Shown here: positions 43,869 through 54,653 of the stretch, in pieces
Layout of the letters: each line of letters begins with the position of its first letter
Position numbering within the stretch: position 1 is the stretch's first letter
DNA from: Rhinopithecus roxellana
Taxonomy: Eukaryota > Chordata > Mammalia > Primates > Cercopithecidae
DNA length: 64,000 nt
NCBI RefSeq assembly: GCF_007565055.1
Contig: NC_044561.1
Location: 26,816,114-26,880,113, forward strand
Reading direction: 5' to 3'
Program-made: the position numbers and the translations under genes
Notes under the pieces: generated by a model
The model's database searches: none
What the model saw: the letters and a program-made list of their open reading frames with translations, nothing else
What the model was told of the DNA's origin: nothing

Positions 43869-44769
43869 GCTTTCATTTACAGCTGGACTAGGACAGGCTC
43901 ATTCTGAGCCTTGTTTCTTCAAGGGCGAGGAGGTGTCCCCTAGACTCAGCCCTACATCCATAACCCTGTCTCGAAGACAAATTCCATTACTCAAGGAGCT
44001 TCTGGCTTGGAAGTAAAGCAAAGATACGTGGCCTCATGTCTCCAACCCCAGGCAGGATCCTGAGGAGGCACATAAATTGTGGCGAGGGGAGAACGTGTCT
44101 CCAGCGCCTGGTGCCCATCCCCAGGGAAAAGGTAATGAGGGAACATTCAGCTGAGCGAGCCTCCTTCTCAGCCTCCTGTGCACATTGGCCCCAAATCAAA
44201 CAGATATGCTGGGAGAGCTGAAAGAGATAAATTTTCTTCAGCCCCTCTTAATGGCCTTAGTGCACACTGGGATGTGGCGTGGAGCAGCCCTGCCTCTTCA
44301 GGACACACACCGGTCCTGGAGTTCCATAGCTGAGGGTGTGGGCCCCACTGCCTTCCCTGTGCCCAGCCCTGAGGCCCAGCCTGGGGTCACTGCCCCCAGG
44401 ACAAAGGCTGGCCCCTTTGGGGAAGGAGGAAGACCAGGTCTCCCACGGGGCGGAGCACAGGGCCATTTTATGCACCCCGCTCCCCAGGTGAGTTGCATCC
44501 TCTTGGCTCTCATGGGCTGGAGCCCACCACCCTGGAATGGTCCTCGGGGGTCTTGAGCAGAGACCCTGCCAAGCAGCAACACTGGGACAACCCCGGCATC
44601 CACCTACCTTGTCAGATGAAGGCCATGAATGCCCTCCTCTCAGGAGGCAAAGCAGGCAAGGTGTCTGTCGCCCAAACCCTTAACTTAGAGGATCCTTCAG
44701 CTTTAGCTAAAAGTAGGATACATTTAAAAATAAAAGCAGTTGTTCCATTTATGGCACACAGACCCCCTG
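43869..44769. other. unassigned G+C-rich sequence
   Basis: Several overlapping frames (44185-44556, 44298-44603 minus) follow from G+C richness. No domain or gene is recognised. Confidence 0.35.
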
Positions 44770-44892
44770 TGTGCCAGCCCCGTGAAGAGTTTCTTTTGCA
44801 ATTTGTCTGGTTTATTCCTGGGAGGCGGCTGTTATCGTCCCGTTTGGAAGAGAAGATCAGAGGAGTGAAGTCACTTGGCCAAGGTGTCTGCT
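44770..44892 (-). mobile_element. MIR SINE fragment
   Basis: 'gtttggaagagaagatcaga' and 'gtgaagtcacttggccaagg' are the reversed MIR middle region. Confidence 0.55.
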
Positions 44893-45798
44893 GGCTGGGG
44901 TTCTAGCAGCCTCAGCCCAGCTCTGCGGCTCTACTCCTGCCAGGCCCCTGCCTTGTACTTGCCTCCCTCCCTCTCTCCAACCCTGTGGGATCATCCGGCA
45001 CGTGAGACTTGATAGGCACCAGCAGGTACGACAGTGCACATGAGTTCCCAGCACGCTCACCGCGAGGGCGGCCCACGGGGCCACAGGCCTGCTGCACACA
45101 CACAGGGTTCACAGGCCCCACTGGAGCCCTGGCAGCTGGAAGGTCTTGGCTGTGGGTTTTGGTTTGTCTACACTCCTTTTTTTATTAGAGAAAACTTGTC
45201 ACATCTCTCACACGTTGTCACGGAAGGCTCATTACTCTGAAATGTCACTTTAGTTAGGAACATCATTATGCGCGAACATATGCTGCAAATGACAGGGATT
45301 GCAGAAAATTTGAAAAGATGTGTTTTTTTTTTTTTCAGAGCCACATTTTAGCAGGGACGAAGTCAACATTTTGACATCTAGAAGAGACTTCGAGGTAGAG
45401 GGGAGTCTTGGTAATTTCTTCGCAGACTTCAAGTGAGTATTTCAGGCCCAGCAAGTTGTTGCTTTTAGAAAGATGGGTTGTGCGTCACTCTGACCGGGAG
45501 AAGAGACAAAGGCGTCCAGAGACGTCTCAGCCTGTGGAGCTGAGATCCCAGCAGGATTGTGTCCTGCTGAAGCCCAGGTCCTGCCCAGCTCCAGCTCCAC
45601 ACCCAGCGTGTGGCCGCCTCGTTCTCTGCAAGGGGAAGATGCAGCTTCATGCTGCAGCATTTGGATGTGGTCGTTGTTTCCATGCTATATGTGCGTCTGG
45701 AATTCTGTTTTATTTTAGGGGTTGTGTTGAGGAAGAGCAGAGAGGACAAGATCTTCAATCAGTTTGGTGTTGCAAATAGCTGATGTAGTTATTCGATC
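44893..45798. other. unassigned sequence with one exon-like segment
   Basis: No repeat is recognised. The splice-flanked open segment 45339-45432 is listed separately. Confidence 0.35.
45339..45432 (+). other. possible exon-like segment (unproven)
   Basis: A run of 13 T bases (about 45323-45335) ending 'tttcag' at 45338 has the form of a 3' splice site, and 'cttcaa' followed by 'gtgagtat' at 45433 has the form of a 5' splice site. The 94 bases between have one open frame containing residues such as RDEVNILTSRRDFEVEG, with a stop only beyond the putative donor. No family is recognised, and chance is a real alternative. Confidence 0.15.
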
Positions 45799-45920
45799 CT
45801 CTCATTCTTGGACAATTATTGAGCACCTACTATTACTTGATTCTCTCATTTCTTGGACAATTATTGAGCACCTACTACATGCATCATGGTGAGAGGCCTG
45901 CTTGAGAAATACATTTAAAG
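45799..45920 (-). mobile_element. L2/MIR3-like relic with a 45-bp tandem duplication
   Basis: 'ggacaattattgagcaccta' is the reversed L2/MIR3 3' block. The segment starting 'ctctcattcttggacaatta' at 45799 recurs at 45843 with one extra T, giving a period of about 45 bases. Confidence 0.65.
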
Positions 45921-46377
45921 TGTACACAGCCTGTGCCTGGGGCTCTGGGGACACTGGTGCAAGGTCAACCTTGCAGCAGCCTGCAGAGCCGAAATCACCA
46001 CATCTTCTCCCACCCCAGAGACAGAGATTCAGAGTGGCTGGACACTAGCCACGAATCAGACAGAATCTCCTGAATTCACGTCTGCAGGGCTGTGTGAGCC
46101 ACATCTCTAAACCAGTGGAATTCATTTTCAACAGGAAACAGTGATTACCTTGCAGGGTTGACGTTGGGATCCAGGGTGACAGATAACTCTGAATGGCAGT
46201 TTTGTGGGTCTGGGTTGGAGGAGGCCGAGTGGGAAACTGAGGCCAGGGGTGCTTCCCTGGGTGCATCCACAGCACATTGTGAGAGCTTGCCTGTTCTGAT
46301 GGCTCTTATCAAAGTGCTCAACCGTTTGTTCTTTCTCAGATTCTTTCCTTGTTCCTTGCTTTTCTTTGTTTAATGTC

Positions 46378-46530
46378 TCCCTCTTCTACTTCCAAGTAAT
46401 CTTCAGGAGGTCCAGACAGTGAGTGTCTTCCTCACTGCTGTAACTTGAGTCCCTAGCAAAGTACACAGGACATATGGTTTAATTAACCTTTGCTAAATAA
46501 ACGAAGGAAAGAATAAATGTTACTACCATG
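46378..46530 (+). mobile_element. L2 LINE 3' end
   Basis: 'gtgtcttcctcactgctgta', 'cctagcaaagtacacaggac' and 'ttaacctttgctaaataaac' follow the L2 3' terminal order. Confidence 0.6.
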
Positions 46531-47519
46531 ATGTGTTCAGCACATATGAATACGTGAAGGAAGAATGAACCTTACAGAACATGTGTGTGTCTATGTGAAG
46601 AGGAAAAGCTGACAAACGCAGGAATGAAGCAGAAAGAGTCCTGGGGACCTGAACACCTGGGATGTGAGTCACCGCCCCGTCCCTGGCCCGCTGAATTTGG
46701 AGGGAGCTTATAATTCCTTCCAGCAAGGTTGGCCTGGGTTATCTCCCCAAGTTGCACTCCCTGAGTGGAGGACAAGGTCAGGGTCAAGGCCAAGGCAATT
46801 GTGTCATGTGATCTAGCTTTGAAACGATCCTGTGTTTGTCAGGCTTTTTAATGTTCTAAGCCATTATTAAAACGCAGCTAAATTACAGACTCACACTCAT
46901 TTAGGAAAATGTTTCTTTTCATATGTAAAATTTATAGAATCAATTAACAGTTATTTCATTTGTGGTCTTAATCTTCCAAAATAGCAGTGAAATGTAGGTC
47001 AATGCCTGTACATCTCTGAAACCATGAGTTTCACCCTTCTTTCTAGATACTCCTTAAGCCAAATAGCACAGAGCCCGCTGTAACTTCCCTTTGGTTTGTG
47101 CAGAAGAAAATCAATCAGGACGCCCATTTATGTGTTTAATAGTTACTATTAACTACTTTCTGGAGGGGGTTTGTGTGTTTCCAGTTTTGCTGCTTGAAAA
47201 CTTTTCAATTTTTTAAAATTCAGGTTTGTTTGTAGAATGTTCTAGAGAAGAAAAAATGTTTTCTCACTTCTTGTAGCTGATGTTACTTGATAGATAGCAA
47301 AGAGGGAGGAAGATGAAACCTTTTTTTTTTTTTTTTTGGAGACTTCATTCATTAATTCAAACTGCGTTCTCCAAGGATGATTTCTGTCCCAACTCAGGAG
47401 TCCATGGAAGGGAGGAAGGAATTGGGCCATGTGCCTACTGCAAGGTGATGAGTATGTGGAGAGTTGGAGTCACAGGCTGGAGAGAGGATTGCAGGGATGA
47501 GAATGATCTGGTGGCACCT
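46531..47519. other. unassigned sequence
   Basis: No recognised repeat apart from a T-run at 47321-47337. No gene is recognised. Confidence 0.35.
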
Positions 47520-47692
47520 TTGTGCAACATGCAAGATGTGTTCCAAGCCCTTTATAGGAATTTTCTCATTTAAACCTCATCACAACCCTACAAGGTAGTT
47601 ATTCTCTTTATCCTCATTTTGAGCATGAGGCACAGAGAAACTCAGCCCATATCTCATAGCTGGGAAGCAGTGCAGTCTGGATTTGATCCCAG
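47520..47692 (-). mobile_element. MIR SINE
   Basis: 'aacctcatcacaaccctaca', 'gcatgaggcacagagaaact' and 'gtctggatttgatcccaggc' are reversed MIR landmarks in order. Confidence 0.75.
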
Positions 47693-47699
47693 GCAGGTC

Positions 47700-48145
47700 A
47701 TCTCCTGGGATGGTTCATTTATCAGTCAACTTGGATTACACCAGGGGATGCCCATATATTTGGTCACATGTCATGCTGGGTGTATCTTTGAGAGTGTTTC
47801 AGATTGGGATTAACTTTCAAACTGGTGGACTGAGTAAAGCAATCACCAGTGTGATGGCCATCACTCAATCTGTTGGAGATCTGAATCACACTAAAGGAAG
47901 AGTAAGGGAGAATTCACTCTCCCTCTCTGCCCAACAGTTTTCAAGCTGGGACATCCATCTTGTCCTTGACTTGCACTGGAACTTGCACTGTCAGCTCTCC
48001 TGGTTCTTGTGTCTTGAAACCGAATGACATCACCAGCTCTCCTAAGTCTCTGGCTTACAGGTGGCACATTGTGGGACTTTTCAAGCTCCATAATTATATG
48101 AACCAGTTCCTTATTTACACACACACACACACACACAGATATTTA
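47700..48145 (+). mobile_element. Old ERVL-type LTR (MLT2-like) with (AC)n
   Basis: 'atcagtcaacttggattaca', 'atatttggtcacatgtcatg', 'actggtggactgagtaaagc', 'atatgaaccagttccttatt' and an (ac)n run at 48116-48139 match the order of a common ERVL LTR. The family name is from memory. The expected end after the (ac)n run is absent. Confidence 0.6.
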
Positions 48146-48184
48146 TCACGTTTCAATGGGGTTACCTCCCAATAAACTCATTGC

Positions 48185-48365
48185 AATTAAGAAACATTGT
48201 AAGTCAAAAATGCATTTAATAGCCTGAGAAATAAATTGTGAAGTAGAAAAATCATGAGTTGAACACTGTAAGTTCAGATGCTCTTTGACTTATGATGGGT
48301 TTCATGCTGAGTATCAAAGACTTGCAGGTTGAACCATCGTAAGTCAGGGATGTATGCACACCCTG
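48185..48365 (-). mobile_element. Tigger-like (TcMar) DNA transposon relic
   Basis: 'gtaagtcaaaaatgcattta' and 'gaaccatcgtaagtcaggga' are the inner and terminal blocks of a Tigger-type element whose consensus repeats 'cgtaagtcga'. It is internally deleted, with no transposase. Confidence 0.5.
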
Positions 48366-49675
48366 AGTGACACCTGATCCATAACAACTCCAGAGTCTAG
48401 ACTCTTCCCCCGATGTAGGGAATCTCTAGTAGGGAGAGGAATCCAGTACACATTTTCCAGTTGCTGGTGCCCCCAGTCAGTAGGGAATGGGCTGTCCTCA
48501 CACTATGGTCATGACCAATGCATGCAGAACTTGAGAGCACAGCATTCCTTTCCAGATGGTGGTCCTCTGTCTTTGCGTGGACACTAAACATGTGGACCTC
48601 ATCCTTGGCACTTGGGCAGTGATTGATTCTTCTGGCTTTTCTAGCCATTGCCCTCACTGTCACAAATAACAACAAGGGTAGTTCAATACAGGTGACAAAA
48701 ATGGAAGAGAAAGGGAAGAAAGCACTGTGCCAGGCAGTGAAGCTCAACGTGGAGGCAGGGGTTCTGCTGAGCAATATTCCGAGCCGGAATCACAAGAGTT
48801 GCAATGGGAGTGACCAAGTCTTCCCAGCAGTGGGGCCCTTAAAGGTCACATTAGCAGCATAGGGCTTCACAGCAACCTGAGTGGTGGGGTGGGCTGATCG
48901 TCTACTTCCTTGCACCTGCTGCAAAGGGGAACGCTTTTCACTGAGACTCATCCAGTTGCTGAAATCCTTTTCCTTTTTGTGTTCTGACCCTTTCCTACTA
49001 TAATCCCAAAACTATCCATATCTCAGGACTTGGTGGAAGCTCCGGGCACCACTGGACACTGCACCCTAATCCTCAACGTGGAGATATCTGCCTGCCTCCT
49101 CCTCAGGGTCAGACACCTTGAGGCAGTCCATCCTGGGCTTGGCAAGTCACCTGCATTCCCAGCCACGCTGAACCAACTCCTGATCATAGGTCACCTACTA
49201 TTCTAGACACCCAGTGCTTAGCTGAGGGGCCACAGAAAATAACACAATTCCATCGAAGGCCACCTTACTAGGTCTGTGCTCGTATTGCCGGAAGAGATTC
49301 TTGTTCTCTGAGAATGAGTCTGTGAGGAAGATATTTATTGGAACAGATGTTTCTATGTCATCTGACAAAAGCTGCCAGCGGCCTCCTGGCATAATTCTGC
49401 ACAAACACAAGCATTCCTCTTACATGAAAGCATAGAAAAACAGCTTGTAACTTTGCTTTACTTTGTGAATGTTCACAGTTCAAGTGAATACAAGTATTAG
49501 TTTCTGTAAACTCAGTTATTCAGTGGACAAATTCTGAATTTCAAAGGTGTTTGTGGTTCTGTGCACTGACTGTGAAAGTGATGGGCAATGCCAACACTGG
49601 CTGATGGTCAGATTTGGTGCCAACGGCCTTGTTTAAATTCCCATCAGTGTACGCGTGAAAGCCAGATTGTATCGA
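48366..49675. other. unassigned sequence
   Basis: A 125-codon minus-strand frame (48397-48774) is open but unrecognised and lacks domain-like features. No repeat is recognised. Confidence 0.35.
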
Positions 49676-49800
49676 GATACCATATGGCACAATGAAAAGA
49701 ACACGAATTCTAATCCTAGCTCCACACTTAAAAGCCTTATAATCTCAGAACCGTTACTTAACATCGCTGAGGTCTCATTTCTTTGTTTATAAAGTGGTTA
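49676..49800 (+). mobile_element. MIR SINE fragment
   Basis: 'cacgaattctaatcctagct', 'ccgttacttaacatcgctga' and 'catttctttgtttataaagt' follow MIR order. Confidence 0.6.
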
Positions 49801-50575
49801 AAAATCTTGTGGAAAAAAATAGTTTCTTTCTATGTGACATGGTAAGAAGCTTCAGTAGCTTGACATAAAACTCGAGATAAAATAATGTTCCTAAAAGCAT
49901 TTCATTTACCATCAAATACCACACAGCTGCCAGATTAGCATTGTTACCCTTCATTCTGCAACCACACCTTAAGCAAATAACAAAAGCCAGATATATTGCT
50001 GGGGATCCCAAGATAACAGGTTATCAGCTTGCATATTCAACACAGAGGCATTCCAGTTGATGATTGATTACAATGTGAAATTGTCCTAAAATATCTGTGT
50101 ACTAAAGCTATAAGGGGTCAGGAGACAGATAAAGGAATCCAGATGAGCTTTTCTGAAGCTGAAACTTGAAAAAACTTAGAAATTCACCAGTCAGAAAATT
50201 GGGTTGGATATATAAACCCTTGCTTCTAACTGAACAGCCAGATAGCCTCATGGCAAAAGACTTGTCTGTGAGGTGCTTGAAAACTCAGAAGTGCAGATGG
50301 TAGGAGCTGTTTAAGGGGGAAAAAAGTGCTATATCAGGCCTCAATCCCACCATCCTTCTGCAAAACAAACTACGTCAAAAGTTACTTGTTTCTCACTCAG
50401 AGGGTAGACGGTTGGGTGAGAGTTAAGGGAAGTTCAGCTGATCCAGCCTAGGCTTGGCTGACTTTGTTTTGCCTGTGTGTTGGAGGGCAGGTGAGGGTCT
50501 AAGAAACTGAAGAGAAATTTTGGAACTCTTAGGTGGCTAGAAGGCGTCATTGTTTGTTCAGACCCCTTTAGGAGG
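49801..50575. other. unassigned sequence
   Basis: No gene or clear repeat is recognised. The right part may already belong to the L1 that follows. Confidence 0.35.
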
Positions 50576-51112
50576 AAAAGCCCAAGAAAATGATCCAAAC
50601 TTTCATTTGAAAACCTGGAGAGCTGCAGAAGAATACGAGCAAGCCAAAGTTAGACAAGAATTTACACACGCTGAAACCCAGTTTCAAATAAATAAATTTG
50701 TAGCTTGGAACTAGCCCCAGCCTAAAAGCCTACCAGATGAAGTAGTAAATCCTCTTTCAAGTAAGATAGTACCATCAAATTATCGATAAAATTTTCATAT
50801 ACAATGTTTGGCATGCAACAAAAAATATATCAGGCATTTCTGCCTGGTGTACAAAGCCAAGGCTTACAAAACCAAAGAAACAAAGGCCAAGAGAAAAAGC
50901 AAACAGTAGAAACAGATCCATAGAATTTTCCAATACAGAATGTATTTTATCTAAACTTTAAAATTACTGAAATTTGTGTTTAAGACTACAGATGATAAGT
51001 TGAAGAATTTTATAAGAAAACTTAAATCTACCAAAAAAAAATTGAAAATGCAGTAGTAATAGAAGTTAAGAACTCAACTGATAGCATTTCAGGTAAAATC
51101 AAGCTTAAGGGA
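50576..51112 (+). mobile_element. Old L1M 5'/ORF1-like fragment
   Basis: 'aaagcaaacagtagaaacag', 'gaattttataagaaaactta' and 'tagaagttaagaactcaact' resemble the L1M ORF1 start. A separate L1 start appears at about 51115, so this is probably another copy. Confidence 0.45.
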
Positions 51113-52131
51113 GGATTCCTGGAATGATGTCAGTAAAAATGGCAGAGTAGTAACATCCCAAAACTCACCCTTCCATAAAAACAATGTTTTTAAAAACCTG
51201 GCAAAAATTGAGAAAATCAACTTTTCCAAAACTCTGGAAACTCTTCAAAGGCTTGCACCCATCTTGTGAGTATTTATCTAAGAAAAAGGGTTGAATCTTT
51301 GTAAAAGCAAGCTTTACTCACAGTTTAACTTGCTCTAGTCTCATCCTCTGCTCTCCAGCTCAGAGGCAGCTTTGAAAAGCAAGAGCACTTATACCCAGTA
51401 TCTGAGGGAGAGGAACAAAGCTGCAGCTGTATTCAAAGTCTCATTCTCAAAGAATTGCCATTATTTGGCAAGTCAAGTGGCTAACTGGGAGCTCACCTTC
51501 TCCCCAAGAGGTCACTAGTTGAAAACAATTACAGACAAGTGTTTTAACTTTGCAGCTGCCTAAGGCAATGAATAAAAGTTTGGGTAAACGTTTTGAATAA
51601 AACTCTGAGTTTTATTATCAACTTTGTGGTAGCTCTGTTCCCAGCTTTGAAACTTCTAGTAGTTACCAGAGCCTGGACAGAAGAGCAGCAGCAGGGGATC
51701 TGTTTTGGAAGAACAGAAATTTTTAAAGAATGAAGAAAGCAGGACAGAGTCTCAAATAACTGTGAGACTACCAATCAGGTCAATGTATGTGTAATATGAA
51801 TGTCAACAAGAATGGGGAAAGGAAAAGGGACAGAAAGAGAACCCAGGGACTTCCGGAGAAGTCCCTTCTGGAAGCCTAAAGGTCAAGGGTCACAGTGTGG
51901 CCAGGGCTTCAGTGACACAATCACAGTCGGAAAGTTTAGTACTTACTAAAAACCCCAGGGGACTTTCAGGGGATGTTACTCAGCATCCTTGGAGGCCACA
52001 TGCAGAGGTCACGGAGGGCAAGCATAGAGAAGAGAGCATGGCAGCCAGCAGTATATATTGGGGAACAGGGTGCAGGTTACTGGAAGTTCATGGGCAAGTG
52101 CCTGAACAGTCCCTTTAAAAAAAAGGTGGTA

Positions 52132-52436
52132 GGCCGGGCGAGGTGGCTCAAGCCTGTAATCCCAGCACTTTGGGAGGCCGAGACGGGCGGATCACGAGGT
52201 CAGGAGATCGAGACCATCCTGGCTAACACGGTGAAACCCCGTCTCTACTAAAAAACACAAAAAACTAGCCGGGCGAGGTGGTGGGCGCCTGTAGTCCCAG
52301 CTACTCGGAGGCTGAGGCAGGAGAATGGCATAAACCCGGGAGGCGGAGCTTGCAGTGAGCTGAGAACCGGCCACTGCACTCCAGCCCGGGCAACAGAGCG
52401 AGACTCCGTCTCAAAAAAAAAAAAAAAAAAAAAAAA
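52132..52436 (+). mobile_element. Young AluYR SINE
   Basis: A full-length, little-diverged Alu with 'ggccgggcgaggtggctcaa', 'aactagccgggcgaggtgg' and 'gaaccggccactgcactcc', plus a ~25-base A-tail. The variant set is of the Old World monkey AluYR type. I could not find a clear target duplication by eye. Confidence 0.95.
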
Positions 52437-53795
52437 TACAACTGCATAAGAAAATGAAACATAAAAAAGGGCAGAAAGGAAGTTATAGAAAAGAAATGTT
52501 TTCGTTTACTATGTAAATTTAGTTAGTATTATTCTGAACTAGAATATTATACATGAAGATTCTAATTATAATATCCAGGGCAACCACTAAGAAAATGCCT
52601 GGAATATGGATAGTAAAGGAAACAACAAGAGAATTAAAATAACACATTAGAAAATATCTTTTTAACACAAAAGAAGGAAGTAATGGAGGAATAGAGAAAC
52701 GATAACGAGATAAGACATGAAGAAAACAAATAGCAAAATAACAGAGGTAAATTCTACCTTATTAGTAATTACATTAAATGCAAATAAATTAAACTCTTCA
52801 GTTAAAAGGCATAAATTGGCAAAATGGATAACACATCATCCAACCGTATGCTGTCTACAAGAAACACAACTCAGATTAAAAATCACAAATAGGTTGGAAG
52901 AAAAAGATGAAAAAAGATACACCATACTAATAATAATCAAAACAGAAATAGGCAGGCGATACTTACATCCAACAAAACTGACTTGGAAACAAACATCGCT
53001 ACTAGAGACAAATAAGGACATGGTATAATTATCAAGGGGTCAATTCCTTAAAATACAATAATTATAACTGTACATGAACCTAAGAAAAAAGTCCCAAAAT
53101 ACATGAAGCAAAAATGTACAAAGTTAAAATGGAAAGTAGACAATTTAATAATAATAGCTGGAAATGTGGGTACCTTGCTTTTAATAATAAATATAGCAAC
53201 TATAGAGAAGATTAGCAAATAAATGGAATTGAACAACACTGTAAGTCAATTAGACCTAACAGTCATCTATAGACCCCTCCATTTAACAATACAACACGCA
53301 GTTCTATTGAAAATAGCATCAGAAGTGCACATGGAATCTGTTTCATGATAGAACCTATGTTAGGCAATAAAACAAATCTCAATAAATTAAAAAGTATTGA
53401 AGTCATACAAATGATGCTCTCTGGCCATAGTGAAAGTTGAGTGAATTTAAAAATCAATAAGAGAAAGAAATTGGAAAACTTTACAAATATGTGGAAATTA
53501 AATAACAAACTGCTCAATAACCAATGGGTCAGAGAAGAACACAATGAAAATTAAAAAGTACTTTGAGAGAGAAACACAGCATAGCAAAACTCAGAATGCT
53601 GTTAAAGCAATGCTCACAAAGAGATTTATAGCTATAATGCTTACATTAAGAAAATAGAAAAATCTCAAATTATTTACCTAACTTTCCACCTTAAGAAACT
53701 AGAGATAGAAAAGCAAATTAAACCTAAATCAAAAGAAGAAAATTTTAAAATTAGAACAGATATAAACAGAATAGAGAATAGAAAAACAACAGAGA

Positions 53796-54116
53796 GACTG
53801 GCATGGTGGCTCAAGCCTGTAATCCCAACACTTTGGGAGGCCAAGGCGGGCAGATCACAAGGTCAGGAGATCGAGACCATCCTGGCTAACACGGTGAAAC
53901 CCCATCTCTACTAAAAAATACAAAAAAACTAGCCAGGCGAGGTGGCGGACGCCTGTAGTCCCAGCTACTCGGGAGGCTGAGGCAGGAGAATGGTGTGAAC
54001 CCGGGAGGCAGAGCTTGCAGTGAGCTGAGATCCGGCCACTGCACTCCAGCCTGGGCGACAGAGCAAGACTTCGTCTCAAAAAACAAACAAACAAACAAAC
54101 AAACAAACAAAAAAAA
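53796..54116 (+). mobile_element. Young AluYR-type SINE in L1M ORF2
   Basis: The Alu carries 'aactagccaggcgaggtgg' and 'gatccggccactgcactcc' and an (aaac)n tail. 'acaacagaga' before and 'cagcaacagaga' after it form a probable target duplication. Host ORF2 sequence continues on both sides. Confidence 0.94.
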
Positions 54117-54508
54117 ACAGCAACAGAGAAAATCAACGAAAATGAAAGTTTTTAAAAAAAAATCAACAAATTTGACAAACATTTACCTACACTGACCAAT
54201 AAAACAAAACAAGAGAAGACTTAATTTACTAAAATCAGGAATAAAAGTCATCTAAGTTGGGAAAGAAGTAAAATAACATCTAGGTCAAACAGTATGATCT
54301 TATCTATAAAATAAAAAACAAAAACAAACAAACAAAAAAACGTAGGTACCTGCCAAAAAAACTATTGGAGCTAATATATAAGTTCAGTAATATTGCAGGA
54401 TACAGGATTAACATACAAATATCAGTCATGTCCCCATAGTCAAAGGACTATCTAAAAATATAATTAAAGGAATAATTCAATTTATAATGGCATCAAAAAG
54501 AAAAACAC

Positions 54509-54653
54509 ACTTAGCAATATACATAATATACTTAGCAATATACATAATACATTTAGCAATATACATAATATACTTAGCAATATACATAATACACTTAGCA
54601 ATATACATAATACACTTAGCAATATACATAGTATACTTAGCAATATACGTAAG
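54509..54653. repeat. 21-bp tandem repeat, about 7 copies
   Basis: The unit is 'acttagcaatatacataatac' without its last base (20 bases shown would be 'acttagcaatatacataata'). Units start at 54509, 54530, 54551, 54572, 54593, 54614 and 54635 (last partial). Copies differ by one or two bases. It grew out of the ORF2 segment where L1 normally has a single 'aaaatacttaggaataaatt'. On the minus strand the 21-base period gives a heptapeptide repeat (ILLSVLC-like), with no sign of being a gene. Confidence 0.95.

Noticed and set aside
44185..44906. Cluster of overlapping open frames on both strands in G+C-rich DNA
   Set aside because: Frames overlap on both strands and mirror each other, which points to composition. 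The last part overlaps a MIR.
48397..48774. 125-codon minus-strand open frame
   Set aside because: No recognised similarity or domain structure. I treat it as chance pending conservation data.
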